64,000 bases of DNA from Lichenicoccus sp963693035 (GCA_963693035.2 CAXMMQ010000006.1:620001-684000), one strand, 5' to 3'. Shown: positions 44,082 through 53,043, numbered from the stretch's first letter. Translations and numbers: made by a program. Notes: a model not told the origin generated them from the sequence alone.

Positions 44082-44945
44082 ATGGCCATGATCGAGCACA
44101 TCCACGTCAAGGTGAACGGGGCAAGCCTGCACGTGGCGCGGACCGGACAGGGCCGGCCGCTGGTGCTGCTGCATGGCTGGCCGGAGTTCTGGCTGACCTG
44201 GCAGCCGGTGATGACCCGGCTCGCCGACCGGTTCGAGCTGATCGCGCCGGACCTGCGCGGCTACGGCGACAGCGACAAGCCGGATGGCCCGTTCGGCGCT
44301 GCCGAGCAGGCCGCCGACATGCTCGCTTTGTTCGATGCACTGGGCCTCGGGCCGGTCGGACTGGTCGGGCACGATATCGGCGCCGGGGTGATGCAGGCGC
44401 TGGCCCGGCTGGCGCCGGAGCGCGTGACCGGGCTGTTCTTCTTTGACTTCATGTATCCGGGCATCGGGCCGCGCATGGCGACGCCCGATCGCCTCTCCGA
44501 AATCTGGTACACCTCGTTCCACCTGACCGATCTCGCACCGGCCCTGATCGGCGCCTCGCCCGAGACGATCCGGATCTACTTCACGCATTTCCTGCGGCAC
44601 TGGGCCTATCGCCAGGAGGCCTTCGACGACGTGATGGAGGCGTTCGTCGCCAACTTCCAGAAGCCGGGCAACCTCGCCGGCGGCTTTGCGTCCTACCGCG
44701 CCACCGCCACCAGCAGGATCGCCATGTTGAAGGGCGAGGCACCGGCCCTGCCGCCGATCCCACTGCCGACCTGCGTGCGCTGGGCCGAGCATGACCCGCT
44801 GTTCCCGTATGCCTGGACCGACCGCCTCGGCGAGACCTTCCCCGACCTTGATCTCGCGATGTTTCCGGGCGTCGGGCACTTTCCGCATCGCGAGGATCCA
44901 GATCGCGCGGCCGCCGAGATCGCGGCCTTCTTCGGCGGGAGGTGA
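44082..44945 (+). CDS. Alpha/beta-hydrolase, epoxide hydrolase/haloalkane dehalogenase-like
   Basis: A 287-residue soluble alpha/beta-hydrolase. LVLLHGWPEFWLTWQPVM holds the oxyanion-hole HGWP motif, APDLRGYGDSDKP the next conserved strand, LVGHDIGAGVMQAL the nucleophile elbow with Asp in place of Ser (GHDIG), and VGHFPHRED the catalytic His. An Asp nucleophile and HGWP fit epoxide hydrolases and dehalogenases. ATG 44082 starts the fold directly; ATG 44019 overlaps the tam stop and would add 21 low-complexity residues. The stop overlaps a GTG near the next gene. The substrate is unknown. Confidence 0.85.
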   Translation: MAMIEHIHVKVNGASLHVARTGQGRPLVLLHGWPEFWLTWQPVMTRLADRFELIAPDLRGYGDSDKPDGPFGAAEQAADMLALFDALGLGPVGLVGHDIGAGVMQALARLAPERVTGLFFFDFMYPGIGPRMATPDRLSEIWYTSFHLTDLAPALIGASPETIRIYFTHFLRHWAYRQEAFDDVMEAFVANFQKPGNLAGGFASYRATATSRIAMLKGEAPALPPIPLPTCVRWAEHDPLFPYAWTDRLGETFPDLDLAMFPGVGHFPHREDPDRAAAEIAAFFGGR

Positions 44946-44950
44946 CCGTC

Positions 44951-45280
44951 ATGCTGACCGGGTCATGCCACTGCAGCGCGGTGCGTATCGAGGTCGAGCA
45001 CACGCCGACCTACCTGAACCAGTGCCTGTGCTCGGTCTGCCGGCGCTACGGCGTGCTCTGGGCGTACTACCGGCCGGACCAGGTACGGGTGGTAGGTGCG
45101 CTGGAAGCCTACTCGCGGGGTGAGAGACACCTGGCATTCAACCGCTGGGGGACCTGCGGCTGCGTGACCCACTGGAGCGTCCTCGACGGCGAGCCTGATC
45201 GCCTCGGGATCAACGCCCGCCTGTTGGATCCCTCCGATATCGCCGACGTGCCGATCCGGCAGTCGTCTGGGCCGCCATAG
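44951..45280 (+). CDS. GFA-family zinc protein (glutathione-dependent formaldehyde-activating enzyme-like)
   Basis: A 109-residue protein with the GFA/Mss4-like fold. Cysteines expected to bind zinc are in GSCHCSAV near the start and QCLCSVCRR near residue 27, with a later GTCGC pair. The family includes S-(hydroxymethyl)glutathione synthases and many proteins of unknown role; the short length and a divergent middle make the formaldehyde function uncertain. ATG 44951 has GGGAGG 8 bases upstream; GTG 44942, which overlaps the preceding stop, is less likely. Cotranscribed with the hydrolase. Confidence 0.85.
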   Translation: MLTGSCHCSAVRIEVEHTPTYLNQCLCSVCRRYGVLWAYYRPDQVRVVGALEAYSRGERHLAFNRWGTCGCVTHWSVLDGEPDRLGINARLLDPSDIADVPIRQSSGPP

Positions 45281-45286
45281 CCGGAG

Positions 45287-46209
45287 TCACTGCGTGTAGC
45301 TCCCCGCTGGCGCCCGGTTGCGCAGGGAGCCGCGCTCGACCAGGAAGCGCTGGAAAGTCTCGTAGCGGACGCGATCGAGACGCGCCGGGTTGCGTGCGAG
45401 CGCCGCCAGGCTCACCCACCACGCCGCCTTGTTCAGCCTGGTATCGAGTTCCGGCCGCGCCCGGATGGTCTTCTCCCACACCGCATCGGGATCGTGCAGC
45501 AGGCAGGCGGTGCCCTCCTTCAGCGCCGTCATGAAACGGGCGATCCTCGCATCGGCGGCATGATCGCGACGCGCCACCAGGATCAGCTCGTCGTACGGCG
45601 GCACGCCGTGCTGCTCCGGCCGGAACGCCAGCGGCTCCAGGCCCTTCTGTTGCAGGTCGATCAACTCGTAGTTGCGCATGCCGAGCACCGCATCGACCCG
45701 GTGCGTCATCAGCGCCTGCTCGATCTGGAAACTGACGTCGGTGCGGACGATGTCGCCCGGCCTGAGCCCGGCCGAGGCCAGCATGCCGTTCAGCATCGCC
45801 TCGTCGCCCGGCCCGACCGAGACCCCGACGCGACGCCCCTTGAGGTCGGCAAGGCTGTGGATCCCCATGCCGGGCAGCGTCATCAACACGTTCAGCGGCT
45901 GGTCCATCAGCGTGCCGACGCGCACCACCGGCAACCCTCGCGCCGCCATGAAGGCGAGTTCGGTCTGGTAGCTGACCGCGAGATCCGCCTGCCGGCCGCC
46001 ACCAGGCGCGGCGGCGAACTGGTATCGGCGGGCGCAATCAGGGTCACCTGCAGACCGTGGCGGGCGAACGCACCGCAATATTCGGCGGCGAGGATCTGCT
46101 CGTGGTCCGCATTGACGAACCGGTCAAGGATCATGCTTACCCGGTCGGTGGCGCGCGCCGCCAACGGAGCGACCGCCAGCAGGAGAAACAGGAGTACGGC
46201 GAGGCGCAT
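45287..46209 (-). pseudogene. thiY: ThiY/NMT1-like ABC substrate-binding protein for a thiamine pyrimidine precursor, frameshifted
   Basis: The gene reads in two frames. From ATG 46209 the first frame gives a signal peptide (LAVLLFLLLAVAPLAARA), then DRVSMILDRFVNADHEQILA and LVAAGR. The second frame continues as QADLAVSYQTELAFMAARGL to the TGA at 45287. The break is at about 45990, where GGC-AGG-CGG stands in place of the expected GGC-CAG-GCG, a one-base deletion. Both halves match ThiY/NMT1-type binding proteins, which capture formylaminopyrimidine or HMP-like precursors for an ABC importer. No permease or ATPase follows. It begins 3 bases after the broken receptor gene and would share its TPP riboswitch. 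A sequencing error cannot be excluded for this single indel. Confidence 0.8.
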
Positions 46210-46211
46210 CC

Positions 46212-48539
46212 TCAGAATCCCGCGCTTGCGGTGAGCAGCGCCGCAAAGCCACCGCCCACAAGGTAGCTCGGCGACGTTCCGGCAATGACCGTGCCCCTGC
46301 GACCGATGGTGTTCTGTGCATTGGTGGTCGGGTTGGCGACGCCGGAAAGAAACGCGCTGTCGGTCAGGTTGATGAAGTTGAGCCGCAATCCGGGATGCTG
46401 CGCGTGCGCGACGCTGGGCAGGCGCACGCCGAGCGTCATGTCGGCCTGGGTGTGGTCGCTGATCCGCTCGTCGTCCATGAAGGTCGAGTATTGCCGGCCG
46501 GTATATTTGACGTCGACGACGCCGAACAGCATGCCGTCGTCATAGGTCAGGCCCAGCGCCCCCGACAGGCGCGGGCTGCTGACCGCGATCTTTCCCGCCG
46601 TCGGCAGCAGGTCGCCACCGGACTGAATATCGTTGTCGATGGTCGCATACAGTTATTCCCCGGACACGTACAGGCTGAGATGATGCCAGGGCCGCAGCCC
46701 GAACTCGGTATCGACCGGCGCGAGGTCTGGCCTCCCGCGTTGATCGTGCCGCCGATCAGAGCGCCGTTGAGGTCGAGCACGGTGCTGATCCGCCGATTGG
46801 TGAAGTTGTAGTTGAACAAGGTGACGCTGCCGATCAGCCGGTCACCGGCATAGCGCCAGCCGACCTCTTCGGCGATGCTGTATTCCGGTCGCAGGTCGGT
46901 GTTGGCGGCACTCGCGACCTGCCCGCTCGACGGGTCGTAGGTGGCGAACAGCGTGCTCTGCGCCAGTGCGAGGAAGTTGGTCGTCACGTTCGCAAAGACC
47001 TGGTGATACGCGTTGATTCGATATCGAAGTGCCATGCGTGGCAACGGCTCGGCCTCGTTGAACCCGGTGCGATAGGTCGAGCCGGGCAGTCCGTTCCAGC
47101 CCTCGCGACTGACCATCGCCTCCTTGAGGCCGAGATCGAGCGTGAGCCGGTCGGACAGGAAACTGATCCGATCGCTCACGAACACCGCGTTGGTCTGCGC
47201 GATCATGTGCGTGTCCGACGCCAGCAATTGTTGTCCGTTGGCGAGCCGATGGTGCTGCCCGGCAGGTCCAGCCAGATGTCGGCCAGCGTGCCGTCGGCAC
47301 TCAGCGCGCTGAACGGCTGGCTGTCGTGCTCGTCCACAGATTCGTACCAGGTGCCGAGCGTCAGGTGCTGCGGGCCGGTATCCCAGGTGATGGACGGCAC
47401 AACGCCGCTGCGCCAGGTCTGTCCGACATAGTCCGCCATCACCGCGGCGCTGCCGTCGACGGCGCCCGGCAGCGAGAGCGTGCCCGGCACTGGCTGGGTG
47501 CCCTCGAACAGGCCGGAGGTGGACAGGTCGCTGCCGCCCGGGGTGTTGCCGTAGCCATATTGCGCATAGGCGGTCACCGAGAGATGCAGGTGCTGCGTCA
47601 GCGTGAAGCGGAACGGCAGCGCGCCATAGACCAGCCGATATGGCGCCTGGTACAGCCGCCAGTAGTTGGCGTCGCCCGGGGAAAAGGTGCCGTCATAGTT
47701 GTTCGAGAACCCATAGGCGTGCCAGTCCGCGAGATCGGGGTCGGGATAGGCGGTGGTGACCGCATCGTGCCAGGTCACCAGCAGCGCGCCCGAGTTGCCG
47801 TCGCCCCAGTCGCGCACCAGCTTGAAGTCGACATGCTGGCGCTTGTCGCGGCCCGACCCGCGCGCGTTGCCGGCCGCCGCATGCGAGTAGGACAGGTATG
47901 CTCGCGGGCCGCTGGCGCCGAGGCTGCCGCTCTCCAGGCGGATGAACTCGCGGTTGCTGTGGTAGGAGCAGTACGACGCATCGACCAGGCCGCCGGCATG
48001 CTCGGATGGATCCCGCGACGTGAGGGACAGCACCCCGCCGGCCGCGTTCAGCAGCGGCGCATCGCGATCGGCCGAGCCCTGCGCCAGAGAGATGCTGTCG
48101 AGGTTCTCGGTGTCGAGGAATTGCGACGGATAGGTAGGCGGCATCGTTCAGCGGCATGCCGTCCAGCAGCGTGCCGATCTCGGTCTGGCCCAGTCCGCGA
48201 ACGGTGAGGCCGACCTGGGTGGAGAGGCCGAGCGGATCGGCGGTCGAGATATTGGCGCCAGGCACCAGGCTGATGAGCTGGATCGCAGTCGCACTCGGCG
48301 CCTGCTTCTGGATGAAGTCGGCACTCACCTTGCTCGTTGATTGCGGCCCGGTCTGCACCGAGATCAGGCCGCCGCCAGGCGCCACTCCGTGCACGCCATC
48401 GGCGCTGTCGAAGCCGCCCTGCCCATCGACGGTGATCTGCTCGGGACTGCCCTGCGCCGCCGCGGTCAGTGACCCCCGGAGCAGCAATGCCGCAACCGAG
48501 CAGGCGCACGCCGGCGCCGACGCATTGGATCCATCGCAT
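46212..48539 (-). pseudogene. TonB-dependent outer-membrane receptor, multiply broken, riboswitch-controlled
   Basis: Segments of one TonB-dependent receptor lie in order but in different frames. These are a signal peptide from ATG 48539 (MRWIQCVGAGVRLL), the plug domain (TVRGLGQTEIGTLLDGMPLN), barrel parts at 48144-47203 and 47227-46730, and a C-terminal part ending in a Phe-containing strand at 46212. Frame changes occur near 48500, 48135, 47225 and 46725, and an in-frame TAA interrupts SGE-LYATIDND at 46653-46655. The intact protein would have about 770 residues and move its ligand across the outer membrane with TonB energy. The TPP riboswitch ahead and the ThiY-like gene behind say the ligand was thiamine or a precursor. 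Too many lesions for sequencing error alone. Confidence 0.88.
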
Positions 48540-48540
48540 G

Positions 48541-48618
48541 CCTCCCTTCGCTGGAATGACCCAGATCAGGTTCGACGGGTGTGATCTCAGTCCGCCAGTC
48601 GCGGACACCCCGGTCATG
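48541..48618 (-). promoter_or_regulatory. TPP riboswitch (THI element)
   Basis: Reading the minus strand, the leader just before the receptor ATG matches the thi-box closely. GGGTGT (48610-48605) pairs with ACACCC (48582-48577) as the P2 stem. GTCCGC/GCGGA form the optional P3 hairpin. The invariant CTGAGA is at 48590-48585. CCTGATCTGGGTCATTCCAGCGAAGGGA-type P4/P5 sequence follows, with CTGATCTGGG at 48569-48560 and CCAGCGAAGGGA at 48554-48543. The element runs into GGGAGG, the ribosome site, 1-2 bases before ATG, so thiamine pyrophosphate would shut off translation. P1 is not obvious. It controls the receptor and ThiY-like genes, both broken. Confidence 0.93.
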
Positions 48619-48649
48619 CGCCTCTCATGGAACCTATGCGGCTGCCCCG

Positions 48650-50230
48650 TCAAGCCGCCAGGCGACCCCCGATGCTTTCGGCGACGCGCAAAGCATTGGC
48701 CACGATGGTCAGGGTCGGGTTCACCGCGCCGATCGAGGGGAAGAAGCTCGCATCGGTGACGTAGAGATTGTCCAGCTCGTGCGCCTTGCAGTCGGTGTCG
48801 AGCACCGAGGTCGCCGGATCGGTGCCGAACCGCAACGTGCCGGCCTGGTGGGCGGTGCCGCCGATCGGCGTGTCCTTGCCGAGATACAGGCTGCGGTCGA
48901 ACAGATGCGGATGGATGTCGACCTCGCCGGCTAACTCCTCGAGCTTGTGCTTCAGACGGTGGTGCCCCTCCATGTTGGTCTCCTTGAGATCGAGATAGAC
49001 CCGGCCATCCTGGTAGTGCACCCGGTTCTCGGGCAGCGGGATGTCCTCCGACGTCAGCCAGAAATCGATCGAGTGCTTGGCCATGTAGTCGAACGGCATC
49101 TCGGGCAGCCATTGCAGGAATTTCGGCAATCCCTCGCCATGTACCTGCACCCCGTCCGACTTGCCGACCATCTGGATATGGCCGAGCGGATAGTCCCAGT
49201 CGTCCGACCGGAAATAGAAGTCGTTCAGGCCGAGGGTCTTCTGGAACCGGGTCGGGTTCGGCGTCTTCGAGACTGCCAGCACGGTGCTGTTGTTGTGCCG
49301 CATGTAGTTGCGGCCGACCTGGTCCGAACCATTGGCGAGCCCGCGCGGATGCGTGTCGCTCGCCGAGCGCAACAGCAGCAAAGCCGAGGACAGCGCGCCG
49401 CACGCCACCACGACGATGTCCGACGTCAGCGTGATCCGCTCTCCGGCGTCAGTCACCGCCAGCACGCCGGTCACCGTATGGCCGGAGGCGTCGGTGGTCA
49501 GCTTCTCGACATAGGTGCGCGTCATCAGGGTCAGGTTGTCGTGTGCCGCCAGCGCCGGGTCGACCACCATGATCTGGCTGTCAGCCTTGCCGTTGGTCGG
49601 GCACGGATAGCCGTCGAAGGCGTCGCAGCGCACGCACGGCGAGTGCGGCAGCGCGTCGCCGTTCCGGTCCTCGTCGAGCAGCACGCCGACCGGCAGGTGG
49701 AACGGGTGGTGGCCGATGCGCTTGAGGTTGTCGTACAGCTCCTGGATGCGCGGCTCGTGGCTGACCGGCGGCTTCGAGTAGGGTTTCGTGCTCGGCGGCT
49801 CGGTCGGATCCTCGCCGCGCAGGCCATGCACCGAGAACAGCTCCTCGGCGGCCTGGTAGTGTGGCTCGAAGCTGTCGTAGCCGACCGGCCAGGCGGGTGC
49901 GATGCCATCGGGATGCTGGATCTCGCCGAAATCTCGTTCGCGCAGGCGGAACATCACCGCGCCGTAGAATTTGCTGTTGCCGCCGACATTATAGTGCAGG
50001 CCGGGATGGAAGCTGGAGCCGTCCGAGCTGTACCAGGTCTCCGACGCCTGGTATTTCGCATCCACGAACACCGCCTTGCTGTCCCACATGTCGCGACCGC
50101 GCCGCAGGTAGTCGCCACGCTCGATCAGCAGGATGCGCTTGCCGGTCTGGGCCAACTTCCAGGCCATGGTCCCCCCACCAGGGCCGGAGCCGATGATGAT
50201 CACGTCGTAATGGTCGCTGGCCATCGCCAT
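48650..50230 (-). CDS. GMC-family FAD oxidoreductase (sugar/alcohol dehydrogenase type)
   Basis: A 526-residue flavoprotein oxidising a sugar or alcohol to a lactone, ketone or aldehyde. VIIIGSGPGGGTMAWKLA is the FAD-binding motif at the start, GGNSKFYGAVMFR lies near the isoalloxazine ring, and the GMC C-terminal domain ends with GTAHQAGTLRFG and FFPSIGAVNPTLTIVANA, with the active-site His and Asn. A Cys-containing insertion (CVRCDAFDGYPCPTNGKADS) is typical of the pyranose 2-oxidase/gluconate dehydrogenase-like branch. No signal peptide is visible. ATG 50230 has GGAG 5 bases upstream and sets the fold at residue 7. It is divergent from the DoxX-cupin-SMP-30-VOC operon with 144 bases between. 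Confidence 0.9.
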   Translation of the reverse strand: MAMASDHYDVIIIGSGPGGGTMAWKLAQTGKRILLIERGDYLRRGRDMWDSKAVFVDAKYQASETWYSSDGSSFHPGLHYNVGGNSKFYGAVMFRLRERDFGEIQHPDGIAPAWPVGYDSFEPHYQAAEELFSVHGLRGEDPTEPPSTKPYSKPPVSHEPRIQELYDNLKRIGHHPFHLPVGVLLDEDRNGDALPHSPCVRCDAFDGYPCPTNGKADSQIMVVDPALAAHDNLTLMTRTYVEKLTTDASGHTVTGVLAVTDAGERITLTSDIVVVACGALSSALLLLRSASDTHPRGLANGSDQVGRNYMRHNNSTVLAVSKTPNPTRFQKTLGLNDFYFRSDDWDYPLGHIQMVGKSDGVQVHGEGLPKFLQWLPEMPFDYMAKHSIDFWLTSEDIPLPENRVHYQDGRVYLDLKETNMEGHHRLKHKLEELAGEVDIHPHLFDRSLYLGKDTPIGGTAHQAGTLRFGTDPATSVLDTDCKAHELDNLYVTDASFFPSIGAVNPTLTIVANALRVAESIGGRLAA

Positions 50231-50374
50231 CTTCACTCCGCAGGGAACCTCGCGGACCAACGCCGCCTTTCCCGCCTTGTTCCGCCGCCCTGATCCGGGC
50301 GCCGGAACCGGCTGGCCGCCTGGCGCGCTAGCCCTGTGGCGAACACCGCCGAAGATGACCGCCAGGAGCACTGC

Positions 50375-50857
50375 ATGACGGGTCTCGACTTCATCGCGGT
50401 GCTCGGCGTGCGCTACCTGCTGGTCGTGTTGTTCTTTCCGTTCAGCGCCCTCGACAAGATCGTCGGCTTCAAGGGCGCGGTCGGCCAGGCCCGCGAGGTG
50501 GTGAATTCGGCGCCGCTGGCGACCCTGCTGCTGCTGGCGGGGCTTGGGGTCGAGATCTTCATGCCGATCCTGATCCTGACCGGCATCGCGGATCGGCTCG
50601 CCGGCTTCATCATGGCCGGCTACTGCATGGTCACCGCCCTGCTCTGGAAGCGCTTCTGGCAGCCTGGGGATTTCTGGCGCGGCCCGGACAGCAAGGGCCG
50701 CGGCCTGTTCTGGGACTTCCTGAAGAATTTTTCACTGGCCGGCGGCTTCCTGCTGATCACCTTCGGCGGCATGAGCGCCACCAGCTTCATCGAGCACCCG
50801 CTCTCCTCCACCCACCCGTATGCCGCGCACCCCGCCACCGAGGAGGCCTCCCCATGA
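50375..50857 (+). CDS. DoxX-family membrane protein
   Basis: A 160-residue inner-membrane protein with four hydrophobic helices, including VLGVRYLLVVLFFPFSALDKI, the typical first helix of the DoxX family, ATLLLLAGLGVEIFMPILILTG, and SLAGGFLLITFGGM. The segment LWKRFWQPGDFWRG between helices is also common in DoxX proteins. DoxX-like proteins are linked to quinol-dependent oxidation in some archaea, but most are uncharacterised. AGGAG lies before the ATG at 50375. The stop overlaps the cupin start (ATGA), making this the first gene of a four-gene operon. It may pass electrons from the neighbouring GMC enzyme to quinone; that is speculation. Confidence 0.85.
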   Translation: MTGLDFIAVLGVRYLLVVLFFPFSALDKIVGFKGAVGQAREVVNSAPLATLLLLAGLGVEIFMPILILTGIADRLAGFIMAGYCMVTALLWKRFWQPGDFWRGPDSKGRGLFWDFLKNFSLAGGFLLITFGGMSATSFIEHPLSSTHPYAAHPATEEASP

Positions 50858-51303
50858 GCGAGGACCAGAAGCCGAACATCCCCTACTGGCATCTCTGGAC
50901 CGACAGCGAGGGGGTCAGCCACCAGACGCGCTGCGCCCTTACCGACTTCCAGATGAAGGCGATGGGCCAGGGGACTGACCCGCAATGGCAGGGACGCAGG
51001 ACCAGCGGCGAGATGACGGTGATGGTGACGGTGCAGCCGGTGGGCTGGGTCGGCCAATGGCACGAGAACCCGGCGGCGCAGTGGATCATCCCGCTGTCCG
51101 GCCGCTGGTTCGTGGAGAGCATGGACGGCACCCGGATCGAGATGGGACCGGGGCAGATCTCCTTTGGCGAGGACCAGAACACACGCGAGACCGACGGCCG
51201 CCGCGGTCACCGCTCGGGCACGGTCGGCGACGAGCCTGCGGTGCTGATGGTGGTCCAGCTCGCAGACGAGCCCACCATCGGCCAGGCCTGCCGGTTCAGC
51301 TAG
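50854..51303 (+). CDS. Cupin-fold protein
   Basis: A 149-residue small cupin. The barrel core is seen at VTVQPVGWVGQWHENPAAQW (the first cupin motif with His), WIIPLSGRWFVESMDGTRIEMGPG, and the second motif around GEDQNTRETDGRRGHRSG with two His. The pattern suggests a metal site. It lacks a signal peptide. Cupins of this kind may be small sugar-binding, isomerase or dioxygenase proteins; the exact role is unknown. It overlaps the DoxX stop by four bases and lies 10 bases before the SMP-30 gene, within an operon that looks like a sugar or lactone catabolic unit. Confidence 0.85.
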   Translation: MSEDQKPNIPYWHLWTDSEGVSHQTRCALTDFQMKAMGQGTDPQWQGRRTSGEMTVMVTVQPVGWVGQWHENPAAQWIIPLSGRWFVESMDGTRIEMGPGQISFGEDQNTRETDGRRGHRSGTVGDEPAVLMVVQLADEPTIGQACRFS

Positions 51304-51313
51304 CGAGCGTCCG

Positions 51314-52228
51314 ATGGACGGGTTCGACAGTCGCGATCCGAAGTTCGACTCTTATATCCTGGGCAATGCGCCACTCGAGGAACTCGCCTCCGGTTTCCGC
51401 TGGATCGAGGGCCCGGTCTGGATGGGGGACTGGAACTGCCTGCTGTTCCAGGACCTGCCTCGCAATCGGACCATGCGATGGAGCGAGAGCGAGGGGCTGT
51501 CGGTCTGGCGATCGCCCTCGAACTACGCCAACGGCCAGACGCGCGACCGCCAGGGACGGCTGGTCGCATGCTCGCATCGCGGGCGCTGCATCTATCGAAC
51601 GGAATATGACGGCAGCGTCACCACCCTGGCGGATCGCCATGCGGGGCGCCGGCTGAATGCGCCGAACGATATCGTGGCGAAGTCGGACGGCTCGATCTGG
51701 TTCACCGATCCGCTGTACGGCCTGCTGAACGACTACGAGGGCGGCCGGCAGCAATCGGAGCAGCCGCCGGCCGTCTACCGGCTGGACCCGGACAGCCGGG
51801 GGCTGAACGTCGTCGCGAGTGATTTCGATGGCCCGAACGGCCTCGCCTTTTCACCCGACGAGCGCCGTCTCTACATTGCCGAGACCGGGGACCAGGCACA
51901 GCCGGACCCGAAGCAGTATCTCAGGGTGTTCGATGTCGCGGCGGACGGGCGCAGCCTGAGCGGCGGCGGCATCTTCCACAAGGTGGAGCCGGGCTATAGC
52001 GACGGCTTCAAGGTCGACGAGGACGGCAACATCTGGAGCAGCGCAGCCGATGGGGTGCATTGCATCTCTCCCGATGGCAAGCTGCTCGGCAAGATCCTGG
52101 TGCCGCATGCGGTCTCCAACCTGGCGTTCGGAGACCGGGAGGCGAGCCGGCTGTTCATCGGCGGCTCGCACAGCCTGTATTCGATCTTCCTGAACCGCCG
52201 CGGTGCGGGCATCTGCGAGGCGAAATGA
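51314..52228 (+). CDS. SMP-30/gluconolactonase-family lactone hydrolase
   Basis: A 304-residue six-bladed beta-propeller that hydrolyses sugar lactones in a calcium or other divalent-metal dependent way. The metal ligands are recognisable: Glu in RWIEGPVW near residue 30, Asn in NAPNDIVAKSDG near 115, Asn in DGPNGLAFSPDE near 175, and Asp in YSDGFKVDEDGNIW near 230. No signal peptide is visible, so the enzyme is cytoplasmic. Its stop overlaps the VOC gene ATG (ATGA). Together with the divergent GMC dehydrogenase it suggests a substrate is oxidised to a lactone and then opened here. The sugar is unknown. Confidence 0.92.
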   Translation: MDGFDSRDPKFDSYILGNAPLEELASGFRWIEGPVWMGDWNCLLFQDLPRNRTMRWSESEGLSVWRSPSNYANGQTRDRQGRLVACSHRGRCIYRTEYDGSVTTLADRHAGRRLNAPNDIVAKSDGSIWFTDPLYGLLNDYEGGRQQSEQPPAVYRLDPDSRGLNVVASDFDGPNGLAFSPDERRLYIAETGDQAQPDPKQYLRVFDVAADGRSLSGGGIFHKVEPGYSDGFKVDEDGNIWSSAADGVHCISPDGKLLGKILVPHAVSNLAFGDREASRLFIGGSHSLYSIFLNRRGAGICEAK

Positions 52229-53043
52229 CCGTCAACGCAGTCGAGCGTATCAGCCTCACCACCGGCGACGCCGCCGGGCTCGCGGCGTTCTACCGCGAGG
52301 CATTCGGATTCCAGGAGGTCGGGCGGCAGGCGATCGACGCCGCCTGCTACGGTGCGACCGGAAGCGCCATCAGGCTGCGGCTCGGCGTACAGGAGATCGA
52401 GCTGGTGCAATTCGATAGACCGGGCGCACCCTACCCGATTGTTAGGACAAGCCACGACCGGTTCTTCCAGCACATCGCCCTGGTCACCACCGATGTACGA
52501 CAGGCGCTGGCGCGGCTGCCGGGGCAGGCGACGATGATCAGCCGGGAGGCTCCGGTGACCCTGCCGGCCTCGTCGGGAGGCGTGACGGCGGCCAAGTTCC
52601 GCGACCCGGACGGCCACCCGCTCGAGCTGCTGCAGTTCCCGCCGGACGCGATGCCGGAGCGGTGGCGTGGCGTCACCGACCGGTCGAACCCCTGCATCGG
52701 GATCGACCATTCGGCGCTGGTGGTCGAAGATACATCTCGTAGCATCGAGTACTACGGCAGTATCGGCCTCAATGTTATGACGCGCAGCCTGAATCACGGA
52801 GTGCAACAGGATCGGCTGGACCATGTCGAGGCGGCGCGGGTGGCCGTCGTCGGGCTGGCGCCCCGCCAGCCGACGCCGCACGTCGAACTGCTGTGCTACC
52901 ACTCCCCGGCGACAAGGTCAGCCGCCCCGGTCGCTGACGCGGACGTTGCCGCTACTAGGTTGATTTTACGCGACTCTGGCGCTGCGACGCAGGGCCGCCT
53001 GATCGATCCGGATGGCCATCGGCTGGTTCGGCTGTCGGCCTGA
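52225..53043 (+). CDS. VOC-family protein with two glyoxalase/dioxygenase-type modules
   Basis: A 272-residue protein with two vicinal-oxygen-chelate modules. The first covers about residues 5-130 (RISLTTGDAAGLAAFYREAF and RDPDGHPLELLQF), the second about 155-272 (GIDHSALVVEDTSRSIEYY and DPDGHRLVRL). The metal-binding His and Glu positions are retained in part. VOC proteins include extradiol dioxygenases, isomerases, epimerases and lyases. As the last gene of the operon it probably acts on the ring-opened or oxidised product; which reaction is not known. The start overlaps the SMP-30 stop, so it is translated in step with it. Confidence 0.85.
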   Translation: MTVNAVERISLTTGDAAGLAAFYREAFGFQEVGRQAIDAACYGATGSAIRLRLGVQEIELVQFDRPGAPYPIVRTSHDRFFQHIALVTTDVRQALARLPGQATMISREAPVTLPASSGGVTAAKFRDPDGHPLELLQFPPDAMPERWRGVTDRSNPCIGIDHSALVVEDTSRSIEYYGSIGLNVMTRSLNHGVQQDRLDHVEAARVAVVGLAPRQPTPHVELLCYHSPATRSAAPVADADVAATRLILRDSGAATQGRLIDPDGHRLVRLSA

